Positions 29,615 to 41,319 of a stretch of DNA of 64,000 nucleotides are shown here, piece after piece. The stretch is from Diplonema papillatum. Its lineage: Eukaryota > Euglenozoa > Diplonemea > Diplonemida > Diplonemidae. The number at the start of each line of letters is the position of its first letter. Positions within the stretch are counted from its first letter, which is position 1. Location of the stretch: the NCBI GenBank assembly GCA_030068145.1, contig JAPJBO010000486.1, positions 62,001-126,000 of the forward strand, in the 5' to 3' direction. The notes under the pieces were generated by a model, which was not told where the DNA came from, searched no databases, and worked only from the letters and a program-made list of their open reading frames with translations. The translations under genes were made by a program, and so were the position numbers.

Positions 29615-31671
29615 CTAATGAAATCCCATGTTGTTGCAGAATTTCACAGTGTACTCGACTCCTAGAAAGCAAGCAGCGTTGGCTGGGAAGGCTCTGAGCA
29701 TAACAGCGCTGAAACCCCTGTGTGTGTTTTGTGACAACTGGTTTCACACTCGTGTGGTCTGAGCTTCGCAAACTGCCACGAGACCCACTTGATAGGGTCC
29801 AACTGTATTTGCTGACCTGCGGAATCTTTTCGCTGATACAAGTGCATTGTTCGTAGTCAGTTCCTCACATCCGAGCTCAGAAGGATTGCACCTAAGCTGT
29901 CACGTTGAGGAGCTCCGTTTTCAGCAGCTTCAGGCGTAGTGACCTTCAGTTTCTTGAAGGTCTTCGTTCAAAAAGACAGACGTGTGTTGTTTTGCGGCAC
30001 GTCGCAGACATACATGCTAACGTCCCCAGTTGTGTGCTGTACGCGGTGAATAATATAATTGTGTTTCCGGCAAATTCACTCGGCCAATTGCATGTCGGAG
30101 GCGAGATTTGATGCGGGGGTTATGATCGTGGCGGGGTCGTGGGGTAGCTTGCGTTCTCAACTTCAGTTTTGTTGTCGGTTTGGCGTCTTCGTTCTGCCGA
30201 TGTTGTACAGTACCTAGCTAGCTTAGCTAGCCCATTCGGTGCACTGGTCAGGATCTCTGTTTGCGCACGTGCAGGGCAACTTCCGATGACCGCTCGAGTG
30301 CCCTGCTCCCGTACGCGTACGCGTCCAGGACCTCAGTCCTTCACGGTTCCCGCTGCCTCCGAATGCTGGTCGGAGGTCTGCCTGCTCCGAGTTCCAGTAC
30401 AGGTGCGCTTGTGCACAGCACATGCAGAATTGGTGGCGGTTGGATGTCTACTCGAAGCTCAACCCGCGCCTCACCCCGTACCTCCGGAACTCCTCGAATG
30501 CTGGGGGGTGTCCCGGGTACGGACCCGAACTTGCCATACACAGAACTTAGCATCAGGAATTGGCGACCACGGACTGGCGCCGGATGAAGCAAAACGTTGG
30601 GGTCGCACAAACAACACCGGCCTGAGCTCCTCTAGACTCGCAAGAGGTGTCCGAACAGCCCTGGCGAGCCTATAGGGCCGCGTGTCTTTTTTAGGAAGTT
30701 TTGGGCCTAAATCACCCCCCGCGAACCTTGACCGGGATTTGCTTCCTAGCGCAGGGTTGTGTTTTCTCCATAAAAACATCCGTTTCTAAAAATCGGACGA
30801 GCCCTGATTAGTTCATTCATTGAAAAATCGACTCATACCTGTACATGGCTGTAAGCGCCCCCATGCCGTGTTGCGCGTACATCTCTGCTGCCACTGACCG
30901 CATCCCGTTCGGGTATCTCTTGAACGTATCCGGGTCAGTTTGGATCTTCGATTTCAGATTGTCGAACGGGATGGCGAATGCCCAATTGAAGATACCCGCT
31001 ATCCCTCCGCAGAAGACAGTAGACAGTGCTGAGGGGCCGTCTGCACCCTCCGGGGTGCTCATCTTTTTTAAGTACTCGTACGTGGAGAAATAGAATGCCG
31101 ACGCCACAGAGTCACGTGTCAATGTGGCCCCGAAGCCTCGATTGACGGTACGAAGTCCTGCCATGCCACCGCCAGCCTCTTTCCACAGGTGCTTGCCCAG
31201 ATCGACAGGTCCTTTGAACTTCTGCTGGTCTCCACTCTGAATCTGGAGCATGCACTTCAAACGCTCGCCGGGTGCCAATATGGGTGTTGTAAACAGGGCA
31301 GAGGTTGCACCTGCAGCTGCGATCTGGTGAAGCTTCAACTTGTCGAACGCATCTTCCTCGCAGAAGACCTTCTTCCCAATACCGTAACCAAAAAAACACA
31401 GGGCGTACATGGGCGTCACACCCCAAATCGGAGCAGCCATACCCCTGTAGAGGCCCTTGAAACCGTCGGTTGCGATAGTCTTCGACAAGCAGTCAAAGGT
31501 CCCCTTGTATTGAGTGCCCGTCTGCAGCTTCACCTTCACCGTGTCCAGAGGGTGGCCCGTGAAGACAAGGCACATTCCGCCAACTCCTCCAGATACGAAG
31601 CTCTGCGCAAGACTTTGCGACTTCGGTTTCGGCGCCGCACGAGCATCTGACGCGATTTCCGGTGCAGACAT
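29615..31671 (-). CDS. Mitochondrial carnitine/acylcarnitine-type carrier (two exons)
   Basis: A six-helix inner-membrane solute carrier. The best match is the carnitine/acylcarnitine group, which exchanges acylcarnitines for free carnitine to feed mitochondrial fatty-acid oxidation. Exon 1 is 30,839-31,671 (ATG at 31,671), exon 2 is 29,615-29,717. The 1,121-bp intron has GT(ATGAG)…CACACAG ends at phase 2. The product is about 311 residues. The three carrier signatures are [11 protein letters not shown] (residue 41), [16 protein letters not shown] (130, of the CAC-specific type) and [11 protein letters not shown] (235). [17 protein letters not shown] in helix 2 also fits CAC. Exon 2 supplies the expected last helix [19 protein letters not shown] and the VEYTVKF end. 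There is no cleavable presequence, as usual. Substrate assignment is by family resemblance. Confidence 0.92.
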
Positions 31672-32138
31672 TTTATTCGGTGCCTGTGTCTACCTTTGTC
31701 AGAACCTGCAGAAGTAAGGGTGATGTTGTCTGATGGTGTGGTCCACCTTGGGAGTTTTTCCGGGTTGTGCGAAGTTACCGGCATCACAGACTAGCAGTGT
31801 CTCGATGATTGTGGGATGGGCATCACAGAGTGGGGTTAGGGCCCCGCCTGAGCTGGACAAAAACATGTTTCACCCATATCTCACAGAGGATGACTGCGCC
31901 GATAGTGGCGCAATTGGAGGCGTTCTGGCTGGCGGGCTGACGGCTGGTGCAATCAAACCCGAAATTAGACTCTGAGAAAAAGCCGTAGTTTGGTGTTCGG
32001 GGCATATTATTGCCTCTGCGCTGCGGTTGGACGAGCGGTGCTTGTACTGCGGTGGAACTGCATGGTCAGCTCCCGTGGAAACAATCTCGGCCTGGATTGA
32101 CACAAAGGTAGACTTGCCGAAACCAAAGAGTCACACTG

Positions 32139-32794
32139 TTACTGAAGCAGAGCAGTGTGAGACGTTCCGGTGTCGGATATGCTGCAGACATTCCTTGATG
32201 GAAGAGCAGACGCCCTCGGAAACTCCACAGTTGACATTGTGCGGAAGTATTTTTGCAACACGTCTTCGGGGAAGCTCGCGTACTCCTGAATCTCTTTCAT
32301 GACATACATGAGTCCTCGCATCCCCATTTGCTTGCATAAACCAACGTCCGCCATCCTCGTGATGTCAGGTACTTTTAATTCGAGGGGACGAGGTGCAGCA
32401 TTGCTGTGTTCATCCTTCTTTGGCCTGCCAACCTTCGGGAGGTACTCTTTATATACCTCCCCGTGATACTTTTTGGGAATAGCTGCCAGGGACACTTTTT
32501 CGTCAACCCAGGTGAGGCTACGCTCACCTGCGCTGCAAAAAACTTTTGCAGCGCAGGCACAGACTTACCTCGTGCGCCACTGACAGCAATCCACGACAAA
32601 GTCCATTCAAACACGCGCTTGTCCCCAACGGCCGGCACTTCAAGAGAGGGAGGGATCGTACACTGTCGGCTGGCCACAGAATCAGCAAAGTTGCAAAGAA
32701 GTAGTGGAATCAGAGACCCTTTCTCCCCGTCGCTGCACCAAATCAAATGATCATCTCTTCGCACGCCCGTTTTCACCTGTCCGCCTTCGAGCAC
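32139..32794 (-). CDS. Unrecognised spliced gene with a 41-bp intron
   Basis: Exon A (32,569 to about 32,794) encodes DDHLIWCSDGEKGSLIPLLL…DKRVFEWTLSWIAVSGARG and ends at a strong donor, GGTAAGTC. Exon B (32,139-32,527) resumes after GCGCAG in the matching phase: ERSLTWVDEKVSLAAIPKKYHGEVYK…VGRPKKDE…GLMYVMKEIQEYASFP. The intron is only 41 bp (32,528-32,568). Exon A has no ATG and probably has a 5' partner. GRPKKD resembles an AT-hook-like basic patch, but no domain was identified. The last 20 residues of exon B may be read-through of another donor. Confidence 0.5.
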
Positions 32795-33049
32795 TCACCC
32801 CCCGTCTTTTGCTACTGTCCAATGCTGGCTGGTCCCAGGTTTCGCGGTGGCATCTGTTCGTCACACGGGCAACAGTTTTGTCAGATGAAGGGCGCATTTG
32901 AAAGATCTGTGACGTTTCTTTCCAAAGAAGCAAACGTCGGCCACTTTAGTTGGATAAGCACTGGCTGGGGGGTGGTCTCAGACGCTCCCCGAAAACCCAA
33001 CGAACCCAGTCCAAGGCACAACCTAAATTATAGAGATAAAGGGGAATGA

Positions 33050-33730
33050 CCACAATTTTGTGAGACGAAGGTCGAGGTTTCTTCATCTGCGTTCATGCGT
33101 CTCAGACCCGTGAACATAAGGATTCCGTCGACTCCTCTGCCAGTGCCGGCGCCTCGCTTGCAAGGCCAGTGCCGGCGCCTCGCTTGCTTGCCAGATGAAA
33201 CTGGCGACGTATGGACGGCACTTCCCCCATGTGCAAACGCTGCACGAGCTCTACTCGGTTACAACCGTTGAGGCGGAGTCGACGCTTGCACTGCTGGAAA
33301 TCGAATTGCAAACAGTGCAAAGACCTCAACACTCTCCCCAAAACCTGTCGAACGTGACCAGTCAAAAGAAGCGACATGCTTCCAATTCGAGTATGCCATC
33401 GTGGAAAAACTTAAGCTGCTGCGGCCTGCCGCAAAACCTCTTCCGCTACAAGACTTTGCTCACAACTTCAGAAGAAGGAGTACGCTTACAAGTGCTTGGG
33501 CATAGCGCGCCGTGAAATCAGTACCCATCTTCCTGACAACAGTGAGTGCTGCGGCCAAATGCTAGTTTGCTTGTCCTGGGCATACGTGGATCATTGTGTC
33601 AGTCTTTTTGACCGTCGTTTGCTTCTTTGGAAAGCGATGTGTCCAATCCTTCTGTTTAAGCCATTTAGAACTTTTTTCTTACCCCCCTCTTTTGTTTTCC
33701 CCAGAATGTAAAATCGGGAAATTCTCAGAT
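33050..33730. other. Region with weak coding signal and a 26-bp tandem duplication
   Basis: GCCAGTGCCGGCGCCTCGCTTGC is present twice in tandem at about 33,139-33,190. The plus-strand frame from an ATG at 33,195 (…LHELYSVTTVEAESTLALLEIELQTVQ…) looks partly protein-like but has no recognisable motif, and no splice partner was found. Confidence 0.3.
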
Positions 33731-33989
33731 CTGGCGACTGAAAGCAAGAGGTGCATCCTCAGGTCCAAAGAACGGCGGCAATGGAAAGATCGAGCGCCAA
33801 ATTGCCCATTTCCTACCTCAGAATTTTCCTGACATGAGGGTCACCTACCAGGGCCGTCCTAGAGGTGACCTCAAAATGGTCGCGTCTTAGATTTCACTGA
33901 TATGTCTCCCGTCCGTAAGGGGTTAACACTCTCTAAAAAAAACTGCCCACAGGTAAACCGCTAAAACAGGTACTACAGCACCTGTCTGC

Positions 33990-34275
33990 TGACGACCTCA
34001 CAGAAAATCGTTCTAGATTACAGAAAATCAGTAAAAATCACAAAAAAATCGTTCTAAATCACAAAAAATCAAAAAAAATCACAAGAAATCACACGGAATC
34101 ACAACAGATCACATGACAGCCCATGATAATTTGTGATCCTCCCCGTCGACCCGATGTCCATGGCCACCCCACCCACAGGGAAAAAACGACTTTTGCCGGG
34201 GAAAATTTTTTTTTCCCCGGGCCACTTTTTGTTTTTTTTTTTTTTTTTGGGGAAAAAAAATTTTCCCCTGTGTAG
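33990..34275. repeat. AT-rich simple repeats
   Basis: AAAATCAC-type units at about 34,005-34,120, followed by a near-palindrome of G4A/T-runs/C4 (about 34,195-34,275). No gene. Confidence 0.6.
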
Positions 34276-35070
34276 GAAAATCCCTGGTTGACAGCAGGGC
34301 ATTAGCTTGGTCTCCGGCACATTTTCCAAATTTGGACCGCAAACGGCTTTTCGCGTCCTCACTCAGGGATGGGCTCAACACAGCGCGACGCGACGTATCT
34401 TCACGACAATGCTGGGCCCTGAGTGCCTCGGATTGCACGTTGGCCACCTTTGCCGTTCTTTTTTGTATAAGCACCTGCTTTTGCAGGAAATACTTGAGGA
34501 GGCTGCCAGCTGCAAAAGTTCAAAGGAGGGAGGTAAAATTGCTGTAGCCACACGAAACATAGGTAAATCTGGGTTCAGTGGCAGGCGTAAACGTTCAACA
34601 AATTCCTCGCTTTCTGAAACCAGGGTTTCCTGGGAGGGGCAGTGTAGTAACGCGGGAATAGAGTGTGCCTGTTGACAGTGATTCCAATGGGCCACCTCGG
34701 CGAGATCCCCTTCCATCCACCCGATGGAAAAAAATGCTCGCTCGCTCGTCTGGTTGTGTTCGTCGGCTCTCGTCCACTGGTCGTGTCTGGTTGCCGCGCG
34801 CTGTTTTTGGAGGTAAAGTTCGCTTGAAATTCCGGGGGTTTAGGGTCTCCGTGTGACCGTTCATGACTGGGTTCTCTTAGAGCAAGAAAGGGCTATATGG
34901 TTACGGGTTGTATATTTGGTGCACGCTCTCGTTATAGGTTATGGCTAGCCATGAATTGGTTTATCGGTTCTTTCGCCGGTCAGAACTTCGGCAGTACAAG
35001 CCCCCCCAATTCGACATCAGGGGATGGTCGCGTATAGCGTTTTTTGGCGTTGCTTCGGCAAGATGGCCCC
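34276..35070. other. Contains copy 1 of a 145-bp duplicated block; no gene
   Basis: 34,455-34,600 (TTTTTTGTATAAGCACCTGC…GGTAAATCTGGGTTCAGTG…ACGTTCAACA) matches 35,765-35,905 with about 80-85% similarity by eye. No frame in the interval is convincing. Confidence 0.4.
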
Positions 35071-35073
35071 TAA

Positions 35074-35131
35074 AGACCGTGAAGTGGGGGACACTGGCCT
35101 CGGGAGGCCAGTGTCCCCCACTTCACGGTCT
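35074..35131. repeat. Perfect 27-bp hairpin with CGGG loop
   Basis: 35,074-35,100 (AGACCGTGAAGTGGGGGACA…) is the exact inverse of 35,105-35,131, separated by 4 nt. At the RNA level it would form a very stable stem of miRNA-precursor size or smaller. Confidence 0.85.
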
Positions 35132-36190
35132 GGGAGGAATAGCTACAATGGGAACGGGTCGTTCGTGGACGCGTGTAAAGTCGGATGTCCATTTGTTGGC
35201 ACAGTTCGACGCCGGGTATGCAGAGACTATCTAACTGGCTAGATCCTGAGCGCACAGAAGGGGTAAGAAGGGCCAAAAAGAATATCTTCCGAGATCTTTT
35301 TTTTTTCTCGTTTTTTTTTTCCAGCTTTATTTTGCTTGAACCAATAACAGTAACAGAATAAAGGGGAAGAACCAAGACTCCAGGGGCTCAGAAGCAGCCC
35401 CTGTTTTCTTCGCAAATTCTCTGAGTGGACATCCGTGCCTTGTTCCGTGTGATCACCCTGATCTTCCTGAGGTCGGCTCGTGCCAGCGATTTACCAACAC
35501 GCAGTGGACGGCCGAGTGGGATTGAAATGGGTCGTTGCCTTCAGGAATGTGTCGGAATGCGCTGGCCCGATGGGCTCGCTCCATCAGTAGGGTAAAACCA
35601 ACCTGGTCTAACAACACTCATTCCACAAAAAAGTGCCACACTTCGACTTTTTTCGGATTTCTGCCGATTTTTTCCATCTGTTGGTCAGTGCTCCCGCTTA
35701 CCTCCGAAATGCCGGAGAAACGCCTACATGAGGAAAAGTCCTCTTTTTTTGGTGCTGTCGCGATGTCGCGCTTTTTTTGTACAAGCACGCGCTTTGTAAA
35801 AATATTTGGCTGACAGCTGCAAAAGATCAAAGGAGGTAAATGTGCTGTAGACCACACGAAATACAGGTAAATCTGGGTTCAGTGTCGGACGTTCAACGAA
35901 AAAGACCCACTTTGTAGTTGTGTTGTTTCTCCCCCCCTAGCCTCCTTCGAAGTAAGCACAAAGCACCTGTCGAGTATTTTTAGCAGTGTCTGTCAGTGTG
36001 CTCCCACGGTGAGGTCCAACCTCGAGCTGGAGGTAAGAGGTGCAGTGATATTCCAGGTGCCACGAGATCCTGCTTTTCAGGATTTCTAGTGCCCCAGCAT
36101 CTTGGGGCTGACACTGCAGGCACGACTGTCTAATAGCTAATGCGCTGCACGAACAGCAGGAAATTACTGGTGTTTGCTTCATCCTCAGAG
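35132..36190. other. Contains copy 2 of the 145-bp duplicated block; no gene
   Basis: 35,765-35,905 is the partner of 34,455-34,600. The rest shows no recognisable coding sequence. Confidence 0.4.
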
Positions 36191-36191
36191 G

Positions 36192-36717
36192 TTAGTGGCG
36201 GTGGGATCCAACTTCCTGCCAGTCATCACAGCACACTTTACAACTTGGATACGACTCCTCGTTGCCTGCCACACACTGGACACTTGGAACAAATGAGCAA
36301 ATGATGTGATAGCCCCGGTATGGAAACAATACAGAGTCAAGAATACCTGCGCCACAGGCGCAGAAAACAATTGGAGGCGTTTCGTGCCAAAGGCGACCAA
36401 AAACTGGCATGCTGTCCAAGCGGTCTGTCCAGTCCAAAGAGTGTTTGAGAAGCATCGAGGATAGCACTGCCCTCCTCGCTTCACAGTTTTGTGTTGTCTC
36501 AGTCAGTTTTGACGCCAAATGTGACAAGAAGCTTTCTCAGTGCATCAGCACGTTTCGGACCAAATACCAGTGCCGCAGGCGCTAATTCTTTCAAGCCGGT
36601 GCCAAAAGCGAGGTGGAAAGGTTCTGCAATCATGACCAGTACTAGTCGTGAACTACAGCCACACGGGTACGTTCCTACAGCCAGGTACCTCAGGCCGGAG
36701 GAATTCCTCCGGGGCAT
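36192..36717 (-). pseudogene. Cys-rich coding fragment, frame-shifted
   Basis: Two adjoining minus-strand frames look like one protein. 36,499-36,717 gives AEPFHLAFGTGLKELAPAALVFGPKRADALRKLL, and 36,192-36,527 gives CEARRAVLSSMLLKHSLDWT…FGRLWHETPPIVFCACGAG…YHIICSFVPSVQC…SCKVCCDDWQE. The CxC, C and CxxCC pattern could bind zinc. They overlap at the join in different frames, so either a short intron or a frameshift separates them. The family is not recognised. Confidence 0.3.
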
Positions 36718-37511
36718 TTTTCAGCACTTTTAGAGAGAGAGACTGTTTGGAGTGATCCACCTTGGAGTTTTTCCGGGTTTGTGCCGGGTTTGTACCGGGG
36801 GGGGGGTCCGGGTTTTTTATTTTTGTCTCCCCAGCACCCGCTAGCACCCTTGGTCGTGGAGATTTCAGGATTCGCGGTGGATTTTGCCACGTTTCATGAT
36901 TGTCTGGTGCTTGTGGGGGTTTGTCCCGCTCTTTGCGGTCCCTCGCACTTCTGTCATTTCAGCCTACGGGCTTCTGCATCGTGTACATTTGGTCGGTTTG
37001 AGGCCCCTTCCGTAGCTTGGAAAACGGAAAGAGAAGCAATCATCTCCATCGAATCAGAACGAGGGACAGAAGTTCCAAGGCTCAACCCGCTCGGCTGTGC
37101 CATCGGAACAGAAGTCTGCAACAAGCGGATTCGGACGAGCGGGTTCCCCTCCCATCAAGTACAACCGGTTTACCCTCGCCTAGAAGGTGCTGTCGGATGG
37201 CTTAAGATGTGGCCTGAGCAGACTGCTACCTTTGGTTCCTCATCCTTTCAAACTGTGGCTGACCAAGCCGCTGTTTGAGCTCTGCAAGGGTTTCGATGCA
37301 CTCCAAAATGCGGGTAGTGTGGCAGCTGCGGAGGAATGCCTACCGAACATGGGTGCGTGACGTTCGCGGACGCGCAACTGCGTGCAAATAAGCGTCACAC
37401 AATTAGCAGAGATCACCACTCGTTCTGGTCGTCAGTTAGCATCAGCTCAATGTGTCGGGAGCAGTAGTTGTCGACTGAAAAGTAAGCACGCACCGCGGAT
37501 GCAGAACATCG

Positions 37512-37853
37512 ATGAAGACGATGATGCCGCAAATGCAGGCATTCGAGGCCGTTCTGCGAGCGTACGAGACAGGCAAGACGGCAGAAAGCAGGCGAGAGAG
37601 CGTGCCGTACCTCAGGCAGGTCGCTCGAAAACGGCGACTCGAAATGGAAGATTCATCACCCCAGGAACAAAACCCAGCGGACTGGAAGCGCAGGCAGGCC
37701 CGGATGGATGAAGCATGCCCGGACGTTGGGGCTACACACAACTCGAAGAAGAAGTCTAAAGACGAGGAAACACCGATGTCGGACATACCAGCCGAGAACA
37801 GCCAATCATGGAGCCCAGGGCACAGGGGAGGCTACGGCGCGGTGGTGAAGTAA
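37512..37853 (+). CDS. Small basic ORF of unknown function
   Basis: ATG at 37,512, 113 residues, rich in Lys, Arg, Glu and Ser (…ETGKTAESRRESVPYLRQVARKRRLEME…NSKKKSKDEETPMSD…), ending SPGHRGGYGAVVK. It has no membrane segment or recognised domain. The charged low-complexity make-up could be a real disordered protein, a terminal exon or chance. No homologue is suggested. Confidence 0.3.
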   Translation: MKTMMPQMQAFEAVLRAYETGKTAESRRESVPYLRQVARKRRLEMEDSSPQEQNPADWKRRQARMDEACPDVGATHNSKKKSKDEETPMSDIPAENSQSWSPGHRGGYGAVVK

Positions 37854-37859
37854 CGAAGA

Positions 37860-40700
37860 TCGTTCGAATGTCATCCCTCTAGCTAGCATCCCAAGGCAAG
37901 AGCCAGCATGACACAGCCGTATCAGAAGAAAGCTCACTCAAAACCACATACGAGGACATGAATTTGGAATCCAAATGATGCTCCATTTGGAAAGTGCGAG
38001 GGCAGAGGGTTAATCTGCTTGTACTAGGCTCCTCGGTTCCCGTAGTATCGGGGGAGGTTGAGGCAATTGCTGGCGGCCGGGTCGGTTGTAGTCCGTTGCG
38101 TCAAGCACAACCGGGCTTGCACTCTGGAGGCTTTGGAAAATAGTGGTTCCTGTCTGTCAGAGGTGTGCATTCAGCGCTGCAATAGCAAAGCATTCCGGGT
38201 ACCTTCTGCAGTGAACCTACACTTTCAGTGCCGCCATACATATCTATTGGTGCTGGTTTTTACTCGACAGGACCCTGGTGCAGTCGGTATAGCTTGATTG
38301 CAGACCTGCCATAACCTGAAGGGGTGGTGCAAAATAAAAAATCGGACCCCCTTGTGCCGGGTTTGCACCGGGCATATGGATCACGCCAGTGACTGTTTCT
38401 TTTTTTTTTTCGAGGAATTCCTCCGTGTTGTCCGAAATGGGTCGGTGGAGGACACGATTTGATCCATAATAAGACAGGAAAGGAAGCTAAAAAGGTGAAA
38501 TGCATACGCTCTCTGTGAGCAGTAGGTGAAGAACTCTTCCTAAAAGCATGACCAGTGAACTTAATCGGACAGTACACGTAACACGTAATGCGCCGTACAT
38601 AGTTGCTGCCTACGACGCCCAGCTGAAAGGCACTTCAACCAGATAAGTTCAAGATCCAATCGGGAATGGGCGAAGAAGCGGGTGCGAGCCAGAATCCACG
38701 CCCTACCGAAGACGACATCTTCTTGAGGCATCTCCAACAAGAGCCCTTGCGTCAGATCATGCGAGTCAACCCTCTCTATCTCTGTTCTTGACGCTGTAAC
38801 TTTCATGCGAATGCACCTGGATAGCCCACGAGTGCACCTGGACTGCCCGCGGATGCGCCTGAAAACCAAAGCTGCGATGTATATGCAAGAACAGTAGTTA
38901 TGCGTGTAAGAAAAGTAGCTTTCATGGATGTAGAAAAGTTAGCCACCCACTCGTCACGGTACGAAATTCTTCAGAAGTGAAAAGCTTCCATCCGTTCTTC
39001 TGTTATTTCACGGATGACTTGTGACATGTGGCTTCTTTATTGTTGCAGGTATCGGGCACACAACCCCGGCTGAGCACAAAACAGGGGGGGCGCAACTGGC
39101 TGGGATCAGGCATTCTGTGGTGGTGCAGAAGCATTCGTCAGGTTTATACTCTCCTTCATCTTTACCAACACGATTCTACCTCTAATTTTTGGCCCCTCAT
39201 CGTCGCCCTTGCAAATATCTTTTCTTTGCGGTGGCGACGCTTCTGTGTATCCTGTTCGGCTTCCACGAGTGCCTACCGGCCAGGCATAATTTATATATTT
39301 CGACAGATGAAAAAGAGAACAGAAGAACAAATTGGCTTGTTTTTGCTGGTAATAGTAGTATGGTTCGTTCTAGTTCGGGAGCAAGTCTGGAACAAGAACG
39401 AGAAAGTCTTTACAAACAAGAAATGTGACGTTAGCGGTCGCCTGGCGGTGCGGAACCGAGCACCGGCAATAGCGGACTGTCGGCAGTATTTGCACGTCAG
39501 GATGGGGCTGCGACGCTGTACGGACCAAGAAATGCATCATCGCTTGCGTGAGGATAGCGGCCAAAGAGCTTGACTGAAAAATGAACAGCCTCTCCTCGGT
39601 CGACGAATCATGGGTCGACACAAGACACATGTGCGCACACTTGCAAATATGCGTACGGTTGGGTTGATAAGTGTCTACGCTGCAGTCGCACACCACGCAA
39701 GCTATGGTCTCGTGCGGAACCGAGACTTTCACACACTTTTTTTGTGTTCTTCCGCATTCACGCGCTCACTGTAGAAGCAGACCGTGGATCGTTTGTTCAA
39801 CGCTATTGGTCTGATTGGATAATTGGTGAGAAAAACGGGAAAGAAATGTGCTGACTTGATACACAGCGGAGGATTGTGGACAGAAACGAGAAAATGGAAT
39901 GAGACGTTTGCGCTGCAGTTTGTGAGCAGCAAAGAATGAGCTGTGAGAATACTTCTCGGGTGTGTTTTTGATTCTGCGCCTGTGGCACAGTTGTCGCATT
40001 GTGACATTATTGAAAATAAAGCCGCGTTTCCAAGCGGGAAGTCAGCATCCGTCTTATTAGGTCTGATGGTTCGCTGCCACACCATTGCGGATTTATTGTG
40101 TTTCCGGCATTTTTCAGCCCTTCTGAGCTCTTCAGATCTGATGCGTCGCGGCTCGAACCAACCACTGGTATCACTTACTACACAATAGTTGAAAGGGTTT
40201 CAGTAGATTAGTCTGTGCGTATCATACCACTGATGTTTGGCAAAAATCGGCATTGTTCGGAGACGTGTTTTTTTCTTTTCGGCTTCTGAGTAACATGAGG
40301 CAAGCTGCTATGACACGCTTTTTTGCTGAGGAGGATTTTGGTACGGCACGAGTGACAACTTGCAGGTGCAAGCGCCCTTTCAAAAGGACAACAGTGGCTT
40401 GGGGCAGCATTGGCATGTTCCGTCGTAATGAAAAAGTTCGGGTTCAAAACGATTCAAAAACGCCCTCGGGCCAAAAAGAACTGACGCAGGGGTAGCCTCC
40501 ACGTGGTTCTTCCTCATTTGAACGATTGTCAGGACGTCCATTTGTGACATGCCTCGTCGGTCATTAAACGTCATTAGCAGCCCAAACTCAACAGCTTCGT
40601 CAAACTATACCTGAAGCACTTTGGCTCAAGCCTCTCCATCCGCCATCAACTCTCAGACTTCGTAAGTCGTCGTGTTTTATTTCCCTTCACTGGGATGGCT
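37860..40700. other. No secure gene
   Basis: Cys-rich minus-strand stretches (about 39,600-39,732: CVVCDCSVDTYQPNRTHICKCAHMC, and 40,400-40,574: HYDGTCQCCPKP) might be exons of a Cys-rich protein but cannot be joined. A 21-bp unit (GCACCTGGA…) repeats about three times near 38,810-38,865. Confidence 0.3.
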
Positions 40701-40719
40701 TCCGTGACGAACCTAGCTT

Positions 40720-40950
40720 CTTCGTTGTGTGGTAACCTGATACGTGTGTGTGTGTGTGTGTGCGATGATGTGGGTTTGCGAGGCAGCCTGATACGTGTGC
40801 GCTGGCTGTTACACGAGCTTGATGCTCCGCATGGATGCTTGGTGCCGTGTGCCGGGCACCGCCCGCTGCACACGGGGATTCGTTTGCGACAATAAAACCT
40901 CGGAGGGAAAAAAGACTGCGTGTTTATCCCACTCAAGAAAAATACGTTTT
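40720..40950 (+). repeat. Dispersed repeat containing an AATAAA signal, copy 2
   Basis: Matches 1,350-1,535 block by block. It contains a (GT)n tract at about 40,745-40,762 that copy 1 lacks. Confidence 0.55.
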
Positions 40951-41235
40951 TGTGGGGAAATAGTTGGGTCTCCAAAAAGTCGTTGGGTGATGGGCAGGTT
41001 CTCTACCATTCTGGATATTGCTTGGTCTTCATTCTCATTTTTTGTGTTTCCGACGATCCTTTTTTTCCTTTGCCCATATGAAGTCAACGAGCTCGTTGTT
41101 TTTCTTTCTTGTCGACCTGCTGAGGCGAGGACGACGCAAAAAAAGTCAGGTGATGCGGCACTGGCTATATTCTCGAGAGAAAAATGGTTTTCTGGCACGA
41201 GTAGTTTTCCGGTGTGCCACGAGCGGCCGTAGAGT

Positions 41236-41318
41236 CGTTTTCTTGCACTCGGTTTTGTAGATTGCCACTCGAGCCCAACGGGCTCGAGTGGCAATCTGGA
41301 AAACGAGTGCAAGAAAGC
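41236..41318. repeat. Long hairpin, about 40-bp arms
   Basis: The inner 18 bp (AGATTGCCACTCGAGCCC, 41,259-41,276) are exactly inverted at 41,280-41,297 around a 3-nt loop. Outer arms (TTTCTTGCACTCG… with …CGAGTGCAAGAAA) extend the stem to about 40 bp with a few mismatches. Confidence 0.8.
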
Positions 41319-41319
41319 G

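Noticed and set aside
30160-30700. Plus-strand frames inside the carrier intron
   Set aside because: They lie within the 1.1-kb intron of the carrier gene and show no recognisable domain.
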